Position numbers and translations under genes: made by a program
Part shown: positions 6,747 through 15,257 of the stretch, piece by piece
Numbering within the stretch: position 1 is the first letter of the stretch
Layout of the letters: the number at the start of each line of letters is the position of its first letter
Assembly: GCA_028286835.1 (NCBI GenBank)
Contig: JAQBQT010000013.1
Span: forward strand, 1-37,198
DNA length: 37,198 nucleotides
Origin: Candidatus Parcubacteria bacterium
GTDB lineage: Bacteria > Patescibacteriota > Minisyncoccia > Phycocordibacterales > PALSA-1337
Reading direction: 5' to 3'
Notes under the pieces: generated by a model
The model's database searches: none
What the model saw: only the letters and a program-made list of their open reading frames with translations
What the model was told of the DNA's origin: nothing

Positions 6747-8053
6747 CCATGCGACCGCCTTCCGATAATCCATTTCCCCGCGCCATCGTGCATTTCGATG
6801 GAGACTCGTTCTTCGCATCCGTCGAGCAGACCATGAATCAGGCATTGCGCGGCAAGGTGGTCATAACGGGCGGCGAGCGCGGCGCGCCCACATCGGTGAG
6901 CCTCGAGGGCAAGAAGCTCGGCCTCGGCCGGGGCATGAGCATGCAGCAGATACGGGAACGATGCCCCGAAGCCGTCATCGTGCCATCGGACTACACCGCA
7001 TATTCCATATACGCACACCGCATGTATCGCATCGCACGGAGGTTCACGCCCAAGGTCGAGGAATATTCGATCGACGAATGCTTTGCCGACATCACGGGAC
7101 TCGAAGAGCACTATCATGCGAGCTACGCCGAGATAGCGATGATGATCAAGCGAGCCCTCGAGACCGAGCTCGGCCTCACCTTCGGCGTCGGGCTTGCCCC
7201 AAACAAAGTCACGGCCAAGGCCGCCTCGAAGCACCGGAAGCCTGCCGGCTTCACCGTCATATCGGTGCAGGAGCTTCCGGCATTCCTGCGCGACCTTCCC
7301 ATCGGCAAGATCTGGGGCATCGGCACCGCTTCGAGCATAGAGCTCTCCAAGCTCGGCATCCGGACCGCGCTCGATCTGGCCTTGAAGGATGACGCTTGGC
7401 TCGCCGCGCACTCGGTCGCCAAGCCATATCGTGAGATCTGCTATGAGCTGCAGGGCCATTTCATTCGCGAGCTCAATCTGGAACCCGATTGCGAGATCGG
7501 CTCCATCATCAAGTCGCGCACCTTCTCCCCTCCCTCGAGCCGCCGCGAATTCATCTTTTCCCAGCTGTCAAAGAACATCGAGAACGCCTGCATCAAAGCG
7601 CGCAGGCACGGCGTCCATGCGCGCGAGGTCAGCTTCTACCTGAAGACCCAGCAATTCACGTACCACGGATTGGCCGTGCCGCTTTCATTCCCCACAGCAT
7701 CCCCGAGCGACCTTATCAGGCTGGCTTCCGATATGTTCGATAAGATGTATAGGCCGAATGTGCTCTACCGCGCCACCGGTGTTTCTCTGCGCGCCCTCAT
7801 TCCTGTCGATGAGTCCCCACTCGACCTGTTCGGCCAGAGCGCAGTGAATGAGAGGTCCTCGCAGGTACTAGAAGCGGTCGACGCCCTCGATCACCGCTAC
7901 GGCGCCAATACGGTTTTTCTGGCGTCGAGCATGAAGGCGTTCGCATTCAAGGAAAGAAAGCGCCGCGACCATACGGTTCGCGGCAGACTTTCCCTTCCCA
8001 GCGATATCTCTAAAAAGACTATCGATATCCCTTTTCTGGGTTTGGCGCACTGA
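6743..8053 (+). CDS. Y-family translesion DNA polymerase (DinB/UmuC-like)
   Basis: 436 residues. The palm motif AIVHFDGDSFFASVEQ carries catalytic Asp19 with Phe23/24 at the steric-gate position, and EEYSIDECFADITGL carries Asp111-Glu112. The HhH-containing thumb (LPIGKIWGIGTASSIELSKL) and little-finger region (FSPPSSRREFIFSQLSKNIE) follow. The fingers segment SLEGKKLGLGRGMSM replaces the usual SYEARxxGVRSGMP pattern, so this is a divergent branch. It inserts nucleotides opposite lesions. Translation is probably coupled to lexA by the 4-nt ATGA overlap, and transcription is controlled by the SOS box at 6150. Confidence 0.88.
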   Translation: MTMRPPSDNPFPRAIVHFDGDSFFASVEQTMNQALRGKVVITGGERGAPTSVSLEGKKLGLGRGMSMQQIRERCPEAVIVPSDYTAYSIYAHRMYRIARRFTPKVEEYSIDECFADITGLEEHYHASYAEIAMMIKRALETELGLTFGVGLAPNKVTAKAASKHRKPAGFTVISVQELPAFLRDLPIGKIWGIGTASSIELSKLGIRTALDLALKDDAWLAAHSVAKPYREICYELQGHFIRELNLEPDCEIGSIIKSRTFSPPSSRREFIFSQLSKNIENACIKARRHGVHAREVSFYLKTQQFTYHGLAVPLSFPTASPSDLIRLASDMFDKMYRPNVLYRATGVSLRALIPVDESPLDLFGQSAVNERSSQVLEAVDALDHRYGANTVFLASSMKAFAFKERKRRDHTVRGRLSLPSDISKKTIDIPFLGLAH

Positions 8054-8054
8054 G

Positions 8055-8204
8055 CTATACAGGCCTCCTTCCCTGAATGATCCGAATCAGGAACATGACG
8101 ATGGCGAGCACAAGGAGGATATGAATGAACCAGCCAATGCTATAGACCCCCACAAGACCCAAAGCCCACAAGATGAGGAACAGAACCGCGATTGTTATAA
8201 GCAT
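8055..8204 (-). CDS. lmo0937-like small membrane protein
   Basis: 49 residues from ATG 8204, reading LITIAVLFLILWALGLVGVY then SIGWFIHILLVLAIVMFLIR and a short tail. Two hydrophobic helices joined by a Gly/Tyr turn match the lmo0937 family of small stress-associated membrane peptides. It lies convergent to the polymerase gene, with 1 nt between the stops. It follows the DUF892 gene on the same strand, 24 nt downstream, so the two are probably cotranscribed. Confidence 0.75.
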   Translation of the reverse strand: MLITIAVLFLILWALGLVGVYSIGWFIHILLVLAIVMFLIRIIQGRRPV

Positions 8205-8228
8205 AGTAGTTTAAAAATTAGTACTTTA

Positions 8229-8783
8229 TTAATCACCACCACCGGCACTCTTGGCGTCGACTGGAAGATCGTCCTCTTCCATATCCATACCCATTGCGCG
8301 CTCGTCGATCACGCTATCGGCAAGGCCGGCGAGCTTGTCAGCCGCGCCTTCTTCTTCCTGTAAAGTTTCATCAAGAAGGTCAGCAACCTGGGTATAGTCG
8401 AGCATGCGAGCCCACTTACTCGCGGAAGTGTAGCCCGCCATCTCATAATGCTCGACGTAAGAGGCGGAAGCGATGAGCATGGAATCAAGCACTTCCTTGC
8501 CCGGCTTCTCCTGAACGATCCACTCTGTGTCGGCCACAAGGCCGCGGATGGCTTCGACTTTGACCTTTGCAGGCTTCAGATCGAGAAGCTCGAAGCATTC
8601 CTCGATCCTCTCTACATGGACTTCGGTCTCTTTGAGGTGTTCCTCGAAGGCCGCTTTGAGGTCTTCGTCTGTGGCTTTTTTCGCCATTTTCGGAAGAGCT
8701 TTTGTAAGTTCTTTCTCAATGTCATACAGTGCTTTTAGCTTAATGATAAGGGCATCGTTAAGATTTTGTATTTTGGTTTTCAT
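8229..8783 (-). CDS. DUF892 (YciE/YciF) ferritin-like protein
   Basis: 184 residues. Helix 1 (LNDALIIKLKALYDIEKELT), helix 2 (DEDLKAAFEEHLKETEVHVE), then ASASYVEHYEMAGYTSASKW and a fourth helix around QVADLLDETLQEEEGAADKL follow the DUF892 four-helix bundle. Candidate metal ligands are the Glu residues in DIEKE, the E/H pairs in EEHLKETEVH and the EHYE of helix 3. Homologues are induced by osmotic or general stress and may bind iron. The last 30 residues form an acidic Met/Asp tail. It is followed by the small lmo0937-like gene. Confidence 0.9.
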   Translation of the reverse strand: MKTKIQNLNDALIIKLKALYDIEKELTKALPKMAKKATDEDLKAAFEEHLKETEVHVERIEECFELLDLKPAKVKVEAIRGLVADTEWIVQEKPGKEVLDSMLIASASYVEHYEMAGYTSASKWARMLDYTQVADLLDETLQEEEGAADKLAGLADSVIDERAMGMDMEEDDLPVDAKSAGGGD

Positions 8784-8842
8784 ATCAGTGCTGACGGACA
8801 GATTCTGGAATTATTACAGGGGCGATTCCACCGTCGCTTTTC

Positions 8843-8851
8843 TGTTATAAT
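8843..8851 (+). promoter_or_regulatory. Extended -10 promoter for tRNA-Leu
   Basis: TGTTATAAT is a perfect extended -10. It lies 39 nt upstream of the tRNA 5' end, so a short 5' leader would be removed by RNase P. Confidence 0.6.
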
Positions 8852-8890
8852 GACGGCGCTACGGCTTTCCTAAGGCCAAGGCTCATATTT

Positions 8891-8979
8891 GCCTGGGTGG
8901 CGAAACTGGTTATACGCGCAAGACTTAAAATCTTGTTTCCGTTTATTCGGAAGTGTGAGTTCGACTCTCACCCCAGGCA
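8891..8979 (+). tRNA. tRNA-Leu (UAA)
   Basis: Acceptor arms GCCTGGG and CCCAGGC pair, with discriminator A8979. The anticodon stem CAAGA/TCTTG carries loop CTTAAAA with anticodon TAA at 8926-8928. The T-arm GTGAG/CTCAC has loop TTCGACT. The long variable arm (about 8936-8953) is the class II feature expected for tRNA-Leu. CCA is not encoded. Confidence 0.95.
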
Positions 8980-8982
8980 CAA

Positions 8983-9582
8983 TTACAGCAGTTTTGTCAG
9001 AAAGCTTCGGCGATGATCCGCAATAAGCCCATGCTTCTTTATGGCGGCATAATGAGCCTTAGTCCCATACCCTTTATGTACATCGAACCCGTACTGCGGG
9101 AACAGACGCGCCAATTTCTTCATACGCCTATCACGTAGGACTTTCGCACATATGGACGCCAGCGCGATGATCGGCTCCTTTGCGTCACCATCAATTATAG
9201 TAGTTTGGTCCACGTAACGAGCTGATGCATACAAAGACCCATCAAGTAGGATAGTGGCGTCAAAACATCGTATACCCTGTGCCTCAAGCCTGGAGAGCGT
9301 GCGATTCAGGGCCGAATATATGGCATGCGTCAATCCTCGTCCGTCTATAGTCTCTGACCGCGCGAACGCGACCGCATATGCGACTTCGCCCTTTTTGGCC
9401 ATAGCCTGAATGAGTGCGAACCATTCTTCGCGCTGTTTTTCGGATAACTGCTTGGAGTCTTTGACGCCGCGGAATTTGCGCAAGGTCTGGCGCGACTTCA
9501 CGGCGAAGGCACCCACTGAAACAGGTCCGGCCAGTGGGCCTCGGCCGGCTTCATCAATGCCGATAAGGCATGCATTCTTCAT
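8983..9582 (-). CDS. rnhB: Ribonuclease HII
   Basis: 199 residues, a normal length. It removes ribonucleotides and RNA primers from RNA-DNA hybrids. IGIDEAGRGPLAGPV carries catalytic Asp10-Glu11; ATILLDGSLYA supplies the third Asp and IIALASICAKVLRDR the fourth-position region. KGYGTKAHYAAIKKHG near the C-terminus is the substrate-recognition segment of RNase HII. The gene is convergent with tRNA-Leu, ending 3 nt from it. TGTTATATT lies exactly 6 nt before its ATG. Confidence 0.93.
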   Translation of the reverse strand: MKNACLIGIDEAGRGPLAGPVSVGAFAVKSRQTLRKFRGVKDSKQLSEKQREEWFALIQAMAKKGEVAYAVAFARSETIDGRGLTHAIYSALNRTLSRLEAQGIRCFDATILLDGSLYASARYVDQTTIIDGDAKEPIIALASICAKVLRDRRMKKLARLFPQYGFDVHKGYGTKAHYAAIKKHGLIADHRRSFLTKLL

Positions 9583-9588
9583 AATGAG

Positions 9589-9597
9589 AATATAACA
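9589..9597 (-). promoter_or_regulatory. Extended -10 promoter, leaderless layout, for rnhB
   Basis: On the minus strand TGTTATATT is followed by 6 nt (ctcatt) and ATG 9582, so transcription should begin at the start codon. Confidence 0.6.
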
Positions 9598-9647
9598 TTT
9601 CCGGGTATGAGTTGCCTTTTTGAGTCCGTATGGAATACTTGGTCGAT

Positions 9648-11069
9648 ATGAATACAGACAAAAGACGCTGGGTTGCCCTTATCATCCTGTGCTTGGGAGT
9701 CCTCATGATAGTCCTCGACACAACCATCGTTAATGTGGCGCTTCCTTCACTCCGCGTGGACCTCGGATTCACCCAGACCTCTCTAGCTTGGGTCATAAAC
9801 GCATACATCCTAACGTTTGGCGGCTTTCTCTTGCTGGGCGGACGCCTCGGGGACATATTCGGCAACCGAAAGCTGTTCCTCATCGGCCTCGCTTTTTTTA
9901 CGGCAGCATCGGTCGCGTGCGGGATCTCTGGCAGCCAGACCATGCTCATCGTTTCCCGAGCTATTCAAGGGCTTGGAGGAGCTATCGTCTCTGCCGTAGC
10001 GCTCTCGCTTATTATGAATCTGTTCACCATCCCAGCAGAGCGAGCCAAAGCAATGGGCGTATACAGCTTCGTAGCGTCCGCGGGAGGGTCGATCGGCGTG
10101 CTCCTTGGAGGCTTCCTCACCGACAACCTCAATTGGCACTATATATTCCTCGTGAATCTGCCGCTCGGGATTCTCGTATTCCTGCTCTGCTTCTTCATGC
10201 TACCGAAAGACGCAGAAGGATCGTCTGACAAGCATGTCGATACGTGGGGCGCGGTCACCATAACAGCTTCGCTCCTCCTCGCCGTATACGCCATCATCAA
10301 CGGGAACGAAAGGGGCTGGATATCGATCGCGACCATCGGCTTGCTTGCCATCGCGCTCCTTCTGCTTTTCATATTCATTCGCATCGAGAGTCGAGTCGGC
10401 TCGCCTCTTATGCCGCTGCACCTATTCCGCAAGCGTGCCGTCCTCATCGCGAATGTGGTGGGTATATTATGGTCAGCCGGGATGTTCGCGTGGTTCTTCC
10501 TGTCGGCGCTCTATCTTCAGCTCATTCTGGGTTATAGCGCCAGCCAGGTCGGGCTCTCATTCCTGCCATCCAACCTGATCATGGCAGCATTCTCGCTTGG
10601 ACTATCCGCCAAGATCGTCATGCGCTTCGGTATCCGAAAATCCCTGACATTCGGCCTGTCGCTCGTTACAATCGGCCTTCTGCTCCTGGCACGAGCGCCT
10701 GTCGGTGGCAGCTTCCTCATGGATATCTTGCCAAGCATGCTTCTTCTCGGCCTCGGCGCCGGAATATCGTTCAATCCGATGCTGCTCGCAGCCATGAGCG
10801 ACGTCGAGCCCTCGGAATCAGGCATCGCCTCAGGCATCGTCAATACGGCATTCATGATGGGCGGATCGCTCGGCCTCGCCATACTTGCAAGTGTGGCGGC
10901 ATCCCGGACGGCCAGCCTTACCCGCTCAGGCGTCGAAGCTATCGCCTCATTGAACAGTGGCTACCATGCTGCCTTCCTTGTGGGCACCGTCTTTGTGGCT
11001 TTGGCTGCCATTATCGCCGGAACATTCCTCCGATCGGACCAGGCTATTCAGAGCACAGAAGCACATTAG
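9648..11069 (+). CDS. MFS transporter of the DHA2 (EmrB/QacA) drug exporter type
   Basis: 473 residues from ATG 9648. The N-terminus WVALIILCLGVLMIVLDTTI followed by VNVALPSL is the DHA2 motif (LDxTIVNVALP). Motif A appears as GGRLGDIFGNRKLFLIG, and motif C-like Gly-rich stretches follow near AMGVYSFVASAGGSIGVLLG. About 14 membrane helices can be counted. Such carriers export drugs or metabolites using the proton gradient; the substrate is unknown. A start 6 codons upstream (9630) is possible, but a plausible promoter (TTGCCT ... AATACT at 9634-9639) overlaps that ATG, so 9648 is preferred. Confidence 0.88.
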   Translation: MNTDKRRWVALIILCLGVLMIVLDTTIVNVALPSLRVDLGFTQTSLAWVINAYILTFGGFLLLGGRLGDIFGNRKLFLIGLAFFTAASVACGISGSQTMLIVSRAIQGLGGAIVSAVALSLIMNLFTIPAERAKAMGVYSFVASAGGSIGVLLGGFLTDNLNWHYIFLVNLPLGILVFLLCFFMLPKDAEGSSDKHVDTWGAVTITASLLLAVYAIINGNERGWISIATIGLLAIALLLLFIFIRIESRVGSPLMPLHLFRKRAVLIANVVGILWSAGMFAWFFLSALYLQLILGYSASQVGLSFLPSNLIMAAFSLGLSAKIVMRFGIRKSLTFGLSLVTIGLLLLARAPVGGSFLMDILPSMLLLGLGAGISFNPMLLAAMSDVEPSESGIASGIVNTAFMMGGSLGLAILASVAASRTASLTRSGVEAIASLNSGYHAAFLVGTVFVALAAIIAGTFLRSDQAIQSTEAH

Positions 11070-11082
11070 AAAAACCAGGGTT

Positions 11083-11091
11083 TGGTATACT
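11083..11091 (+). promoter_or_regulatory. Extended -10 promoter for dnaE
   Basis: TGGTATACT is a near-perfect extended -10 lying 12 nt before ATG 11104. This rules out starts further upstream in the same frame. Confidence 0.6.
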
Positions 11092-11103
11092 ATCCTCACT
11101 TCC

Positions 11104-14100
11104 ATGCCCTCCCGCTTCGTCCATCTCCATACCCACTCCCACTACTCCCTCCTTTCCGCGTTGCCCCGCATAGACGAGCTGGTCGGCCAGGCAAAATCTC
11201 TCGGAATGGACGCCCTCGCCCTCACCGACAACGGCAACATGTACGGCGCCATCGAGTTCTATAAAGCCTGCAAGAAAAAAGGCGTGAAGCCCATCATAGG
11301 CGTCGATTTCTATGTCGCGGCCCGCACCCGCACCGACATGCAGCCAGGCATCGACAGCCGCCGCTACCGCCTCGTCCTTCTGGCCCAGAATGAGATCGGC
11401 TACAAGAATCTCATCCAACTCGTCACCCGCTCGCACATGGAAGGCTTCTACTATAAGCCGCGTATCGACCGCGAGCTCATGGAACAGCACACGGAAGGCC
11501 TGGTCGCCATCATCCCTTCATTCAGCGGCGAGATCCCAGTCCAGCTCAAAGGCCGCGGCCAGGAAAAAGCCGCCGAAGCCGCGGAATTCTACAAAAAAAC
11601 ATTCGGGCCGACTGAAGGCAAACCGAATCGCCTCTACCTTGAGATCACTCATCACCCAGAAATAGACGGCCATGAAGCCGCCATGAAGACCCTCATCGAT
11701 TTTGGCCGCGCGCATGACATTCCCCTCGTCGCCGCCCACGATGTCTATTATATAAAGCCTGAAGACCGCTTCGCCCGCGAGACCCTCATGCGCGTCAATT
11801 CCCATACCGATGCGAGCGACCGCATCTCCGACAGCGACGAAGACGACTTTTCATTCATCTCGCCCGAAAAGGCCGAAGACCTATTCAGGGATACTCCTGA
11901 CGCGCTCGATAACACCCGCGTCATCGCTGATTCCTGCAACCTCGAACTTGCCCTCGGTTCATGGGTCTTCCCCAACTATATAGTAGAGAGCGGCCGCAGC
12001 TACGACGATGAACTCCAGCATCTCGTCGAAGAAGGATACGCCAGGCGCAGCATCGAAAAAACACCGGAAGTTGTGAAGCGCGCAGAATACGAGCTCGACG
12101 TCATCAAGAAGAAGGGCTATGCGCCGTACTTCCTCGTGGTATCTGACCTCCTGCGATTCGCGCATGAGAACAAGATCCTCACGACCATCAGAGGTTCCGT
12201 CGCCGGCTCCCTCGTCACCTACCTTTCCGGCATCACCAACGTGAACCCGATCGAATACAAGCTTCCCTTCGAGCGCTTCCTCAACCCCGAGCGCCCTTCC
12301 GCTCCCGATATCGATATGGACTACGCCGATAACCGCCGCGACGAGATGATCGCCTACGCCCGCAAGAAATACGGCGCCGACAAGGTGGCGCAGATCGGCA
12401 CCTTCGGAACCATGATGGCCCGCGGAGCCGTGAAGGACGTGTCGCGCGCCATGGGATTCGGCTACGACATAGGCGACAGGATATCCAAGCTCATCCCGAT
12501 GGGCGCCCAAGGCTTCCCCATGACCATCACCCGCGCCCTCGAGATGGTGCCCGAACTCAAGACGATGTACGAGAATGAGCCCGACATCCGACGCATCATC
12601 GATATGGCTCTCAAGATCGAAGGCTGCGCCCGACACATCTCCGTCCATGCCGCCGGCGTCGTCATAGCGCCGCGCCCGCTCACCGACTTCACCCCGCTCC
12701 AGCCTGACCCGAAAGGCGAAGGCAAGATCATCACCCAGTTCGATATGCATGCCGTCGAGGACGCAGGCCTCCTCAAGTTCGACTTCCTCGGCATCAGGAA
12801 CCTCGCCATTCTCGCGGATGCAGTCGAGCGCGTGAACAAGATCGAGAACCTGAATATCGACATCGAGAACATACCCATCGATGACCCCAAGACCTACGAG
12901 ATGCTCGCCCGCGGCGAGACCATCGGCCTCTTCCAGCTGAACGGAACCGGCATGACCCGATTCCTGGTTGAGCTGAAGCCGTCGACTATCCATGACATCA
13001 ACGCCATGGTGGCCCTCTATCGCCCTGGCCCGATGGAATCCATCCCGCAATATATCGAGCGCAAGCACGACGCAGCGAAGGTCAAATATCTCGACCCGCG
13101 CATGAAGGACATCCTCGACCAGTCGTACGGCGTCATCACCTACCAGGACGACGTCATGATGATCGCCATCAAGCTCGCCGGCTACAGCTGGCTCGACGCC
13201 GACAAGCTCCGTAAAGCTATGGGTAAGAAGATTCCCGCAGAGATGGCCGAGCAGAAAGGCAAGCTCCTCGAGGGCTTCGTCAAGAATGGACTTGCAGAAA
13301 AGAAGGCCGACCAGCTCTGGAAGCTCATCGAGCCGTTTGCGGCCTACGGTTTCAACAAGGCCCATGCTGCCTCATACGGCAAGGTCGCCTACCAGACTGC
13401 GTACATGAAGGCCAACTTCCCCGAGATATATATGTCTGCTGTCCTCACCGCCGAATCAGGCGACATCGAGATGATCGGCGAGATCGTCACTGAATGCCGC
13501 CGCATGGATGTGCCCGTCTTGCCGCCGGACGTGAATGAAAGCTTCAGCCAATTCACGGTGGTCAAGATACCGTCAGAAGAAGGCGTGCCGAACAAGTACC
13601 GCATCCGCTTCGGGCTCGTCACCATCAAGAACTTCGGCCAGGGCATATCGACCGCCATCATCGACGAGCGCAAGCACGGCGGTCCATTCAAGTCGCTTGC
13701 GGATTTCCTCGACCGCGTCAAAGACCGCAACCTCAATAAGAAGTCGCTCGAGGCCCTGATCAAGTCCGGCGCCATGGATTGCTTCGGCGAAGACCGCGGC
13801 ACCCTGCTCGCCAACATGGATCTTCTCCTCGAATACAATAAGGAGAAGGGCGCCCAGCACAGCGACCAGGATTCCCTCTTCGGCCTCATGGGCGACTCGT
13901 CGAGCGTGCCCACCCTCAAGCTCGCCGAAGTCCCTCCCGCAGACATGGGCGACAAGCTGGCCTGGGAGAAGGAGCTTCTCGGCCTCTACATCTCCGGCCA
14001 TCCACTCGAGCGCTACCGCGAGGCCATCGCCAAGAAGGATATGAATATAAAAAAGGCCAAGGAGTCGGGCGCGGAAGGCTCGGCCGTCGTTCTTGCCGTC

Positions 14101-14322
14101 ATCATAACCGCTATCCGTCCAGTCCAGACGAAGAAGAACGAGACCATGCTCTTCATCACCATCTCTGACTTCACTGGCTCAGCCGATGCCGTCGTCTTCC
14201 CTCGCACCTATCAGGAATTCCGCAGCATCCTCGTACCCGACGCCTGCATCGCAGTCAAAGCGAATATAAATACCCGAAACGGCGAGAAAGGATTCGTCAT
14301 CGAGCGCGCTAAGAAGCTATAA
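11104..14322 (+). CDS. dnaE: DNA polymerase III alpha subunit
   Basis: 1,072 residues, the replicative polymerase catalytic subunit. The N-terminal PHP domain starts FVHLHTHSHYSLLSALPRID. The palm carries PDIDMDYADNRRDEMI with catalytic Asp402 and Asp404, and a third Asp at 560 in KFDFLGIRNL. The Pol3 core motif ITYQDDVMMIAIKLAG and the helix-hairpin-helix region (KKSLEALIKSGAMDCFG) follow. An OB-fold is visible near the end (VVLAVIITAIRPVQTKKNET). Compared with E. coli (1,160 residues) it lacks most of the C-terminal tail that binds tau. The open frame extends upstream to 10957, but the PHP domain begins right after Met 11104. Confidence 0.96.
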   Translation: MPSRFVHLHTHSHYSLLSALPRIDELVGQAKSLGMDALALTDNGNMYGAIEFYKACKKKGVKPIIGVDFYVAARTRTDMQPGIDSRRYRLVLLAQNEIGYKNLIQLVTRSHMEGFYYKPRIDRELMEQHTEGLVAIIPSFSGEIPVQLKGRGQEKAAEAAEFYKKTFGPTEGKPNRLYLEITHHPEIDGHEAAMKTLIDFGRAHDIPLVAAHDVYYIKPEDRFARETLMRVNSHTDASDRISDSDEDDFSFISPEKAEDLFRDTPDALDNTRVIADSCNLELALGSWVFPNYIVESGRSYDDELQHLVEEGYARRSIEKTPEVVKRAEYELDVIKKKGYAPYFLVVSDLLRFAHENKILTTIRGSVAGSLVTYLSGITNVNPIEYKLPFERFLNPERPSAPDIDMDYADNRRDEMIAYARKKYGADKVAQIGTFGTMMARGAVKDVSRAMGFGYDIGDRISKLIPMGAQGFPMTITRALEMVPELKTMYENEPDIRRIIDMALKIEGCARHISVHAAGVVIAPRPLTDFTPLQPDPKGEGKIITQFDMHAVEDAGLLKFDFLGIRNLAILADAVERVNKIENLNIDIENIPIDDPKTYEMLARGETIGLFQLNGTGMTRFLVELKPSTIHDINAMVALYRPGPMESIPQYIERKHDAAKVKYLDPRMKDILDQSYGVITYQDDVMMIAIKLAGYSWLDADKLRKAMGKKIPAEMAEQKGKLLEGFVKNGLAEKKADQLWKLIEPFAAYGFNKAHAASYGKVAYQTAYMKANFPEIYMSAVLTAESGDIEMIGEIVTECRRMDVPVLPPDVNESFSQFTVVKIPSEEGVPNKYRIRFGLVTIKNFGQGISTAIIDERKHGGPFKSLADFLDRVKDRNLNKKSLEALIKSGAMDCFGEDRGTLLANMDLLLEYNKEKGAQHSDQDSLFGLMGDSSSVPTLKLAEVPPADMGDKLAWEKELLGLYISGHPLERYREAIAKKDMNIKKAKESGAEGSAVVLAVIITAIRPVQTKKNETMLFITISDFTGSADAVVFPRTYQEFRSILVPDACIAVKANINTRNGEKGFVIERAKKL

Positions 14323-14443
14323 GATCCGCACCGTTATCTGTAATAAGCCCGAGGCTCATTCGTCACTCTTTACAGAGCACACAAAATCTCCGCGACTTTT
14401 CATTCATAGGGGCTGTTGATTATCATCTAAATATTCATATACC

Positions 14444-14554
14444 ATGACCATCGACCGAGCCCAGATTTTTGCTTTGCAGGTATTCACAATCGCCCTCGTC
14501 AGCTTCATCGTCATCCTTTCTAATGTGACCAGGACCGTACTGGCGATGTATTAG
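14444..14554 (+). CDS. Tiny single-helix membrane protein (36 aa)
   Basis: Reads MTIDRAQIFALQVFTIALVS followed by FIVILSNVTRTVLAMY. One strong hydrophobic helix spans about residues 8-26. No homologue is recognised. The end overlaps the stop of the alkyltransferase gene on the other strand by 4 nt. It stands alone in the space after dnaE. Support is composition and topology only. Confidence 0.4.
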   Translation: MTIDRAQIFALQVFTIALVSFIVILSNVTRTVLAMY

Positions 14555-14826
14555 AGCGCCCCTTCTTTTTTAAGAATTTTTATCTTGTTCGACATTCCGC
14601 GATTGTAGCCTCCCATTCCGCCATCGGAACGGATGACGCGATGGCATGGCACCTGAGGATCCCAATTTTTCGATAATGCAGTGCCTACCGCGCGTGCGGC
14701 TCCGGGCTTCCCGAGCGCCTTAGCCACCTCTCCATATGTCATGGTCTTTCCGGCAGAGATGCCGCGCACGAAATCATGCACGGCTTCTGTGAACGTCTTT
14801 GGGTTTTTGAGGATGAGTTTCTTCAT
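14551..14826 (-). CDS. Methylated-DNA--protein-cysteine methyltransferase domain protein (Ogt/MGMT or alkyltransferase-like)
   Basis: 91 residues, only the C-terminal DNA-binding/active-site domain of the Ogt family. TMTYGEVAKALGKPGAARAV is the winged-helix region with the Arg finger, and QVPCHRVIRSDGGMGGYNRG carries the active Cys61 in the canonical PCHRV motif. It would transfer alkyl groups from O6-alkylguanine to itself. Because Cys is kept it is not an Atl protein, which has Trp there. A 14-residue N-terminal extension (to 14868) is possible, but a TATACT lies inside it. Confidence 0.88.
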   Translation of the reverse strand: MKKLILKNPKTFTEAVHDFVRGISAGKTMTYGEVAKALGKPGAARAVGTALSKNWDPQVPCHRVIRSDGGMGGYNRGMSNKIKILKKEGAL

Positions 14827-14882
14827 GCGTTTATTCGGCGTCTGGTGCAATAAGTATACATCCGGCATCCTTCGCCCGCGAC

Positions 14883-14911
14883 TTGAACAATCCTCATTTT
14901 AGATGTATTCT
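14883..14911 (+). promoter_or_regulatory. Promoter for the small ORF at 14926
   Basis: TTGAAC (14883-14888) and TATTCT (14906-14911) are separated by the ideal 17 bp. The ATG is 14 nt downstream of the -10. Confidence 0.65.
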
Positions 14912-14925
14912 AATGGGCAGAAATC

Positions 14926-15177
14926 ATGCCCCAATCACATATCTCACCTCCCCCATCCGCCCGGGTAACCCGTAGCGTTCCCCCACCTTCTGTTCCTTTT
15001 GCTGAGATGCCTTGGACAAAAAGACGTATGAAGGATCCTCACAAGAAATCCACTGAAAAGCCCTCGGACGAACTTGTCAGTGTATGCGAGTACAAGGTCG
15101 AATCCATCAAGGTAATACATCCTCCAGGTACCATGCTTCAAGCCCTCTCTGACAAAGAAAATTACCGGGTCATATAA
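14926..15177 (+). CDS. Small hypothetical protein (83 aa)
   Basis: 83 residues with a Pro/Ser-rich N-terminus (MPQSHISPPPSARVTRSVPP), a basic middle (KRRMKDPHKKSTEKPSDEL) and a beta-prone end (VSVCEYKVESIKVIHPPGT). No membrane segment and no recognised domain. Its reality is supported by a well-spaced promoter 14 nt upstream and a terminator 22 nt downstream of the stop, which bound it as a single-gene unit. An opposing open frame (14944-15213, minus) has no such signals. The start could also be an internal Met at 15007. Confidence 0.5.
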   Translation: MPQSHISPPPSARVTRSVPPPSVPFAEMPWTKRRMKDPHKKSTEKPSDELVSVCEYKVESIKVIHPPGTMLQALSDKENYRVI

Positions 15178-15198
15178 GATCCGTTCAGCATCCTCTGC

Positions 15199-15234
15199 AG
15201 CGCCCCCTCTCACCTAGGCGGCGCTTTTTTATTT
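15199..15234 (+). terminator. Rho-independent terminator before the thrS leader
   Basis: AGCGCC (15199-15204) and GGCGCT (15220-15225) pair and are followed by TTTTTATTTA. It isolates the upstream small gene from thrS. Confidence 0.7.
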
Positions 15235-15243
15235 ATCCCGATA

Positions 15244-15252
15244 TGCTACTAT
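15244..15252 (+). promoter_or_regulatory. Extended -10 promoter of the thrS T-box leader
   Basis: TGCTACTAT fits an extended -10. Transcription would start near 15258-15260, giving a leader of about 250 nt before thrS, consistent with a riboswitch. Confidence 0.55.
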
Positions 15253-15257
15253 ACCTC

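Noticed and set aside
11959-13365. 468-codon open frame on the minus strand inside dnaE
   Set aside because: It is a shadow of dnaE caused by GC-rich third positions; the product is low-complexity Val/Asp/Gly/His and dnaE is certain. The same applies to 15927-17042 (thrS) and 30834-31919 (gpmI).
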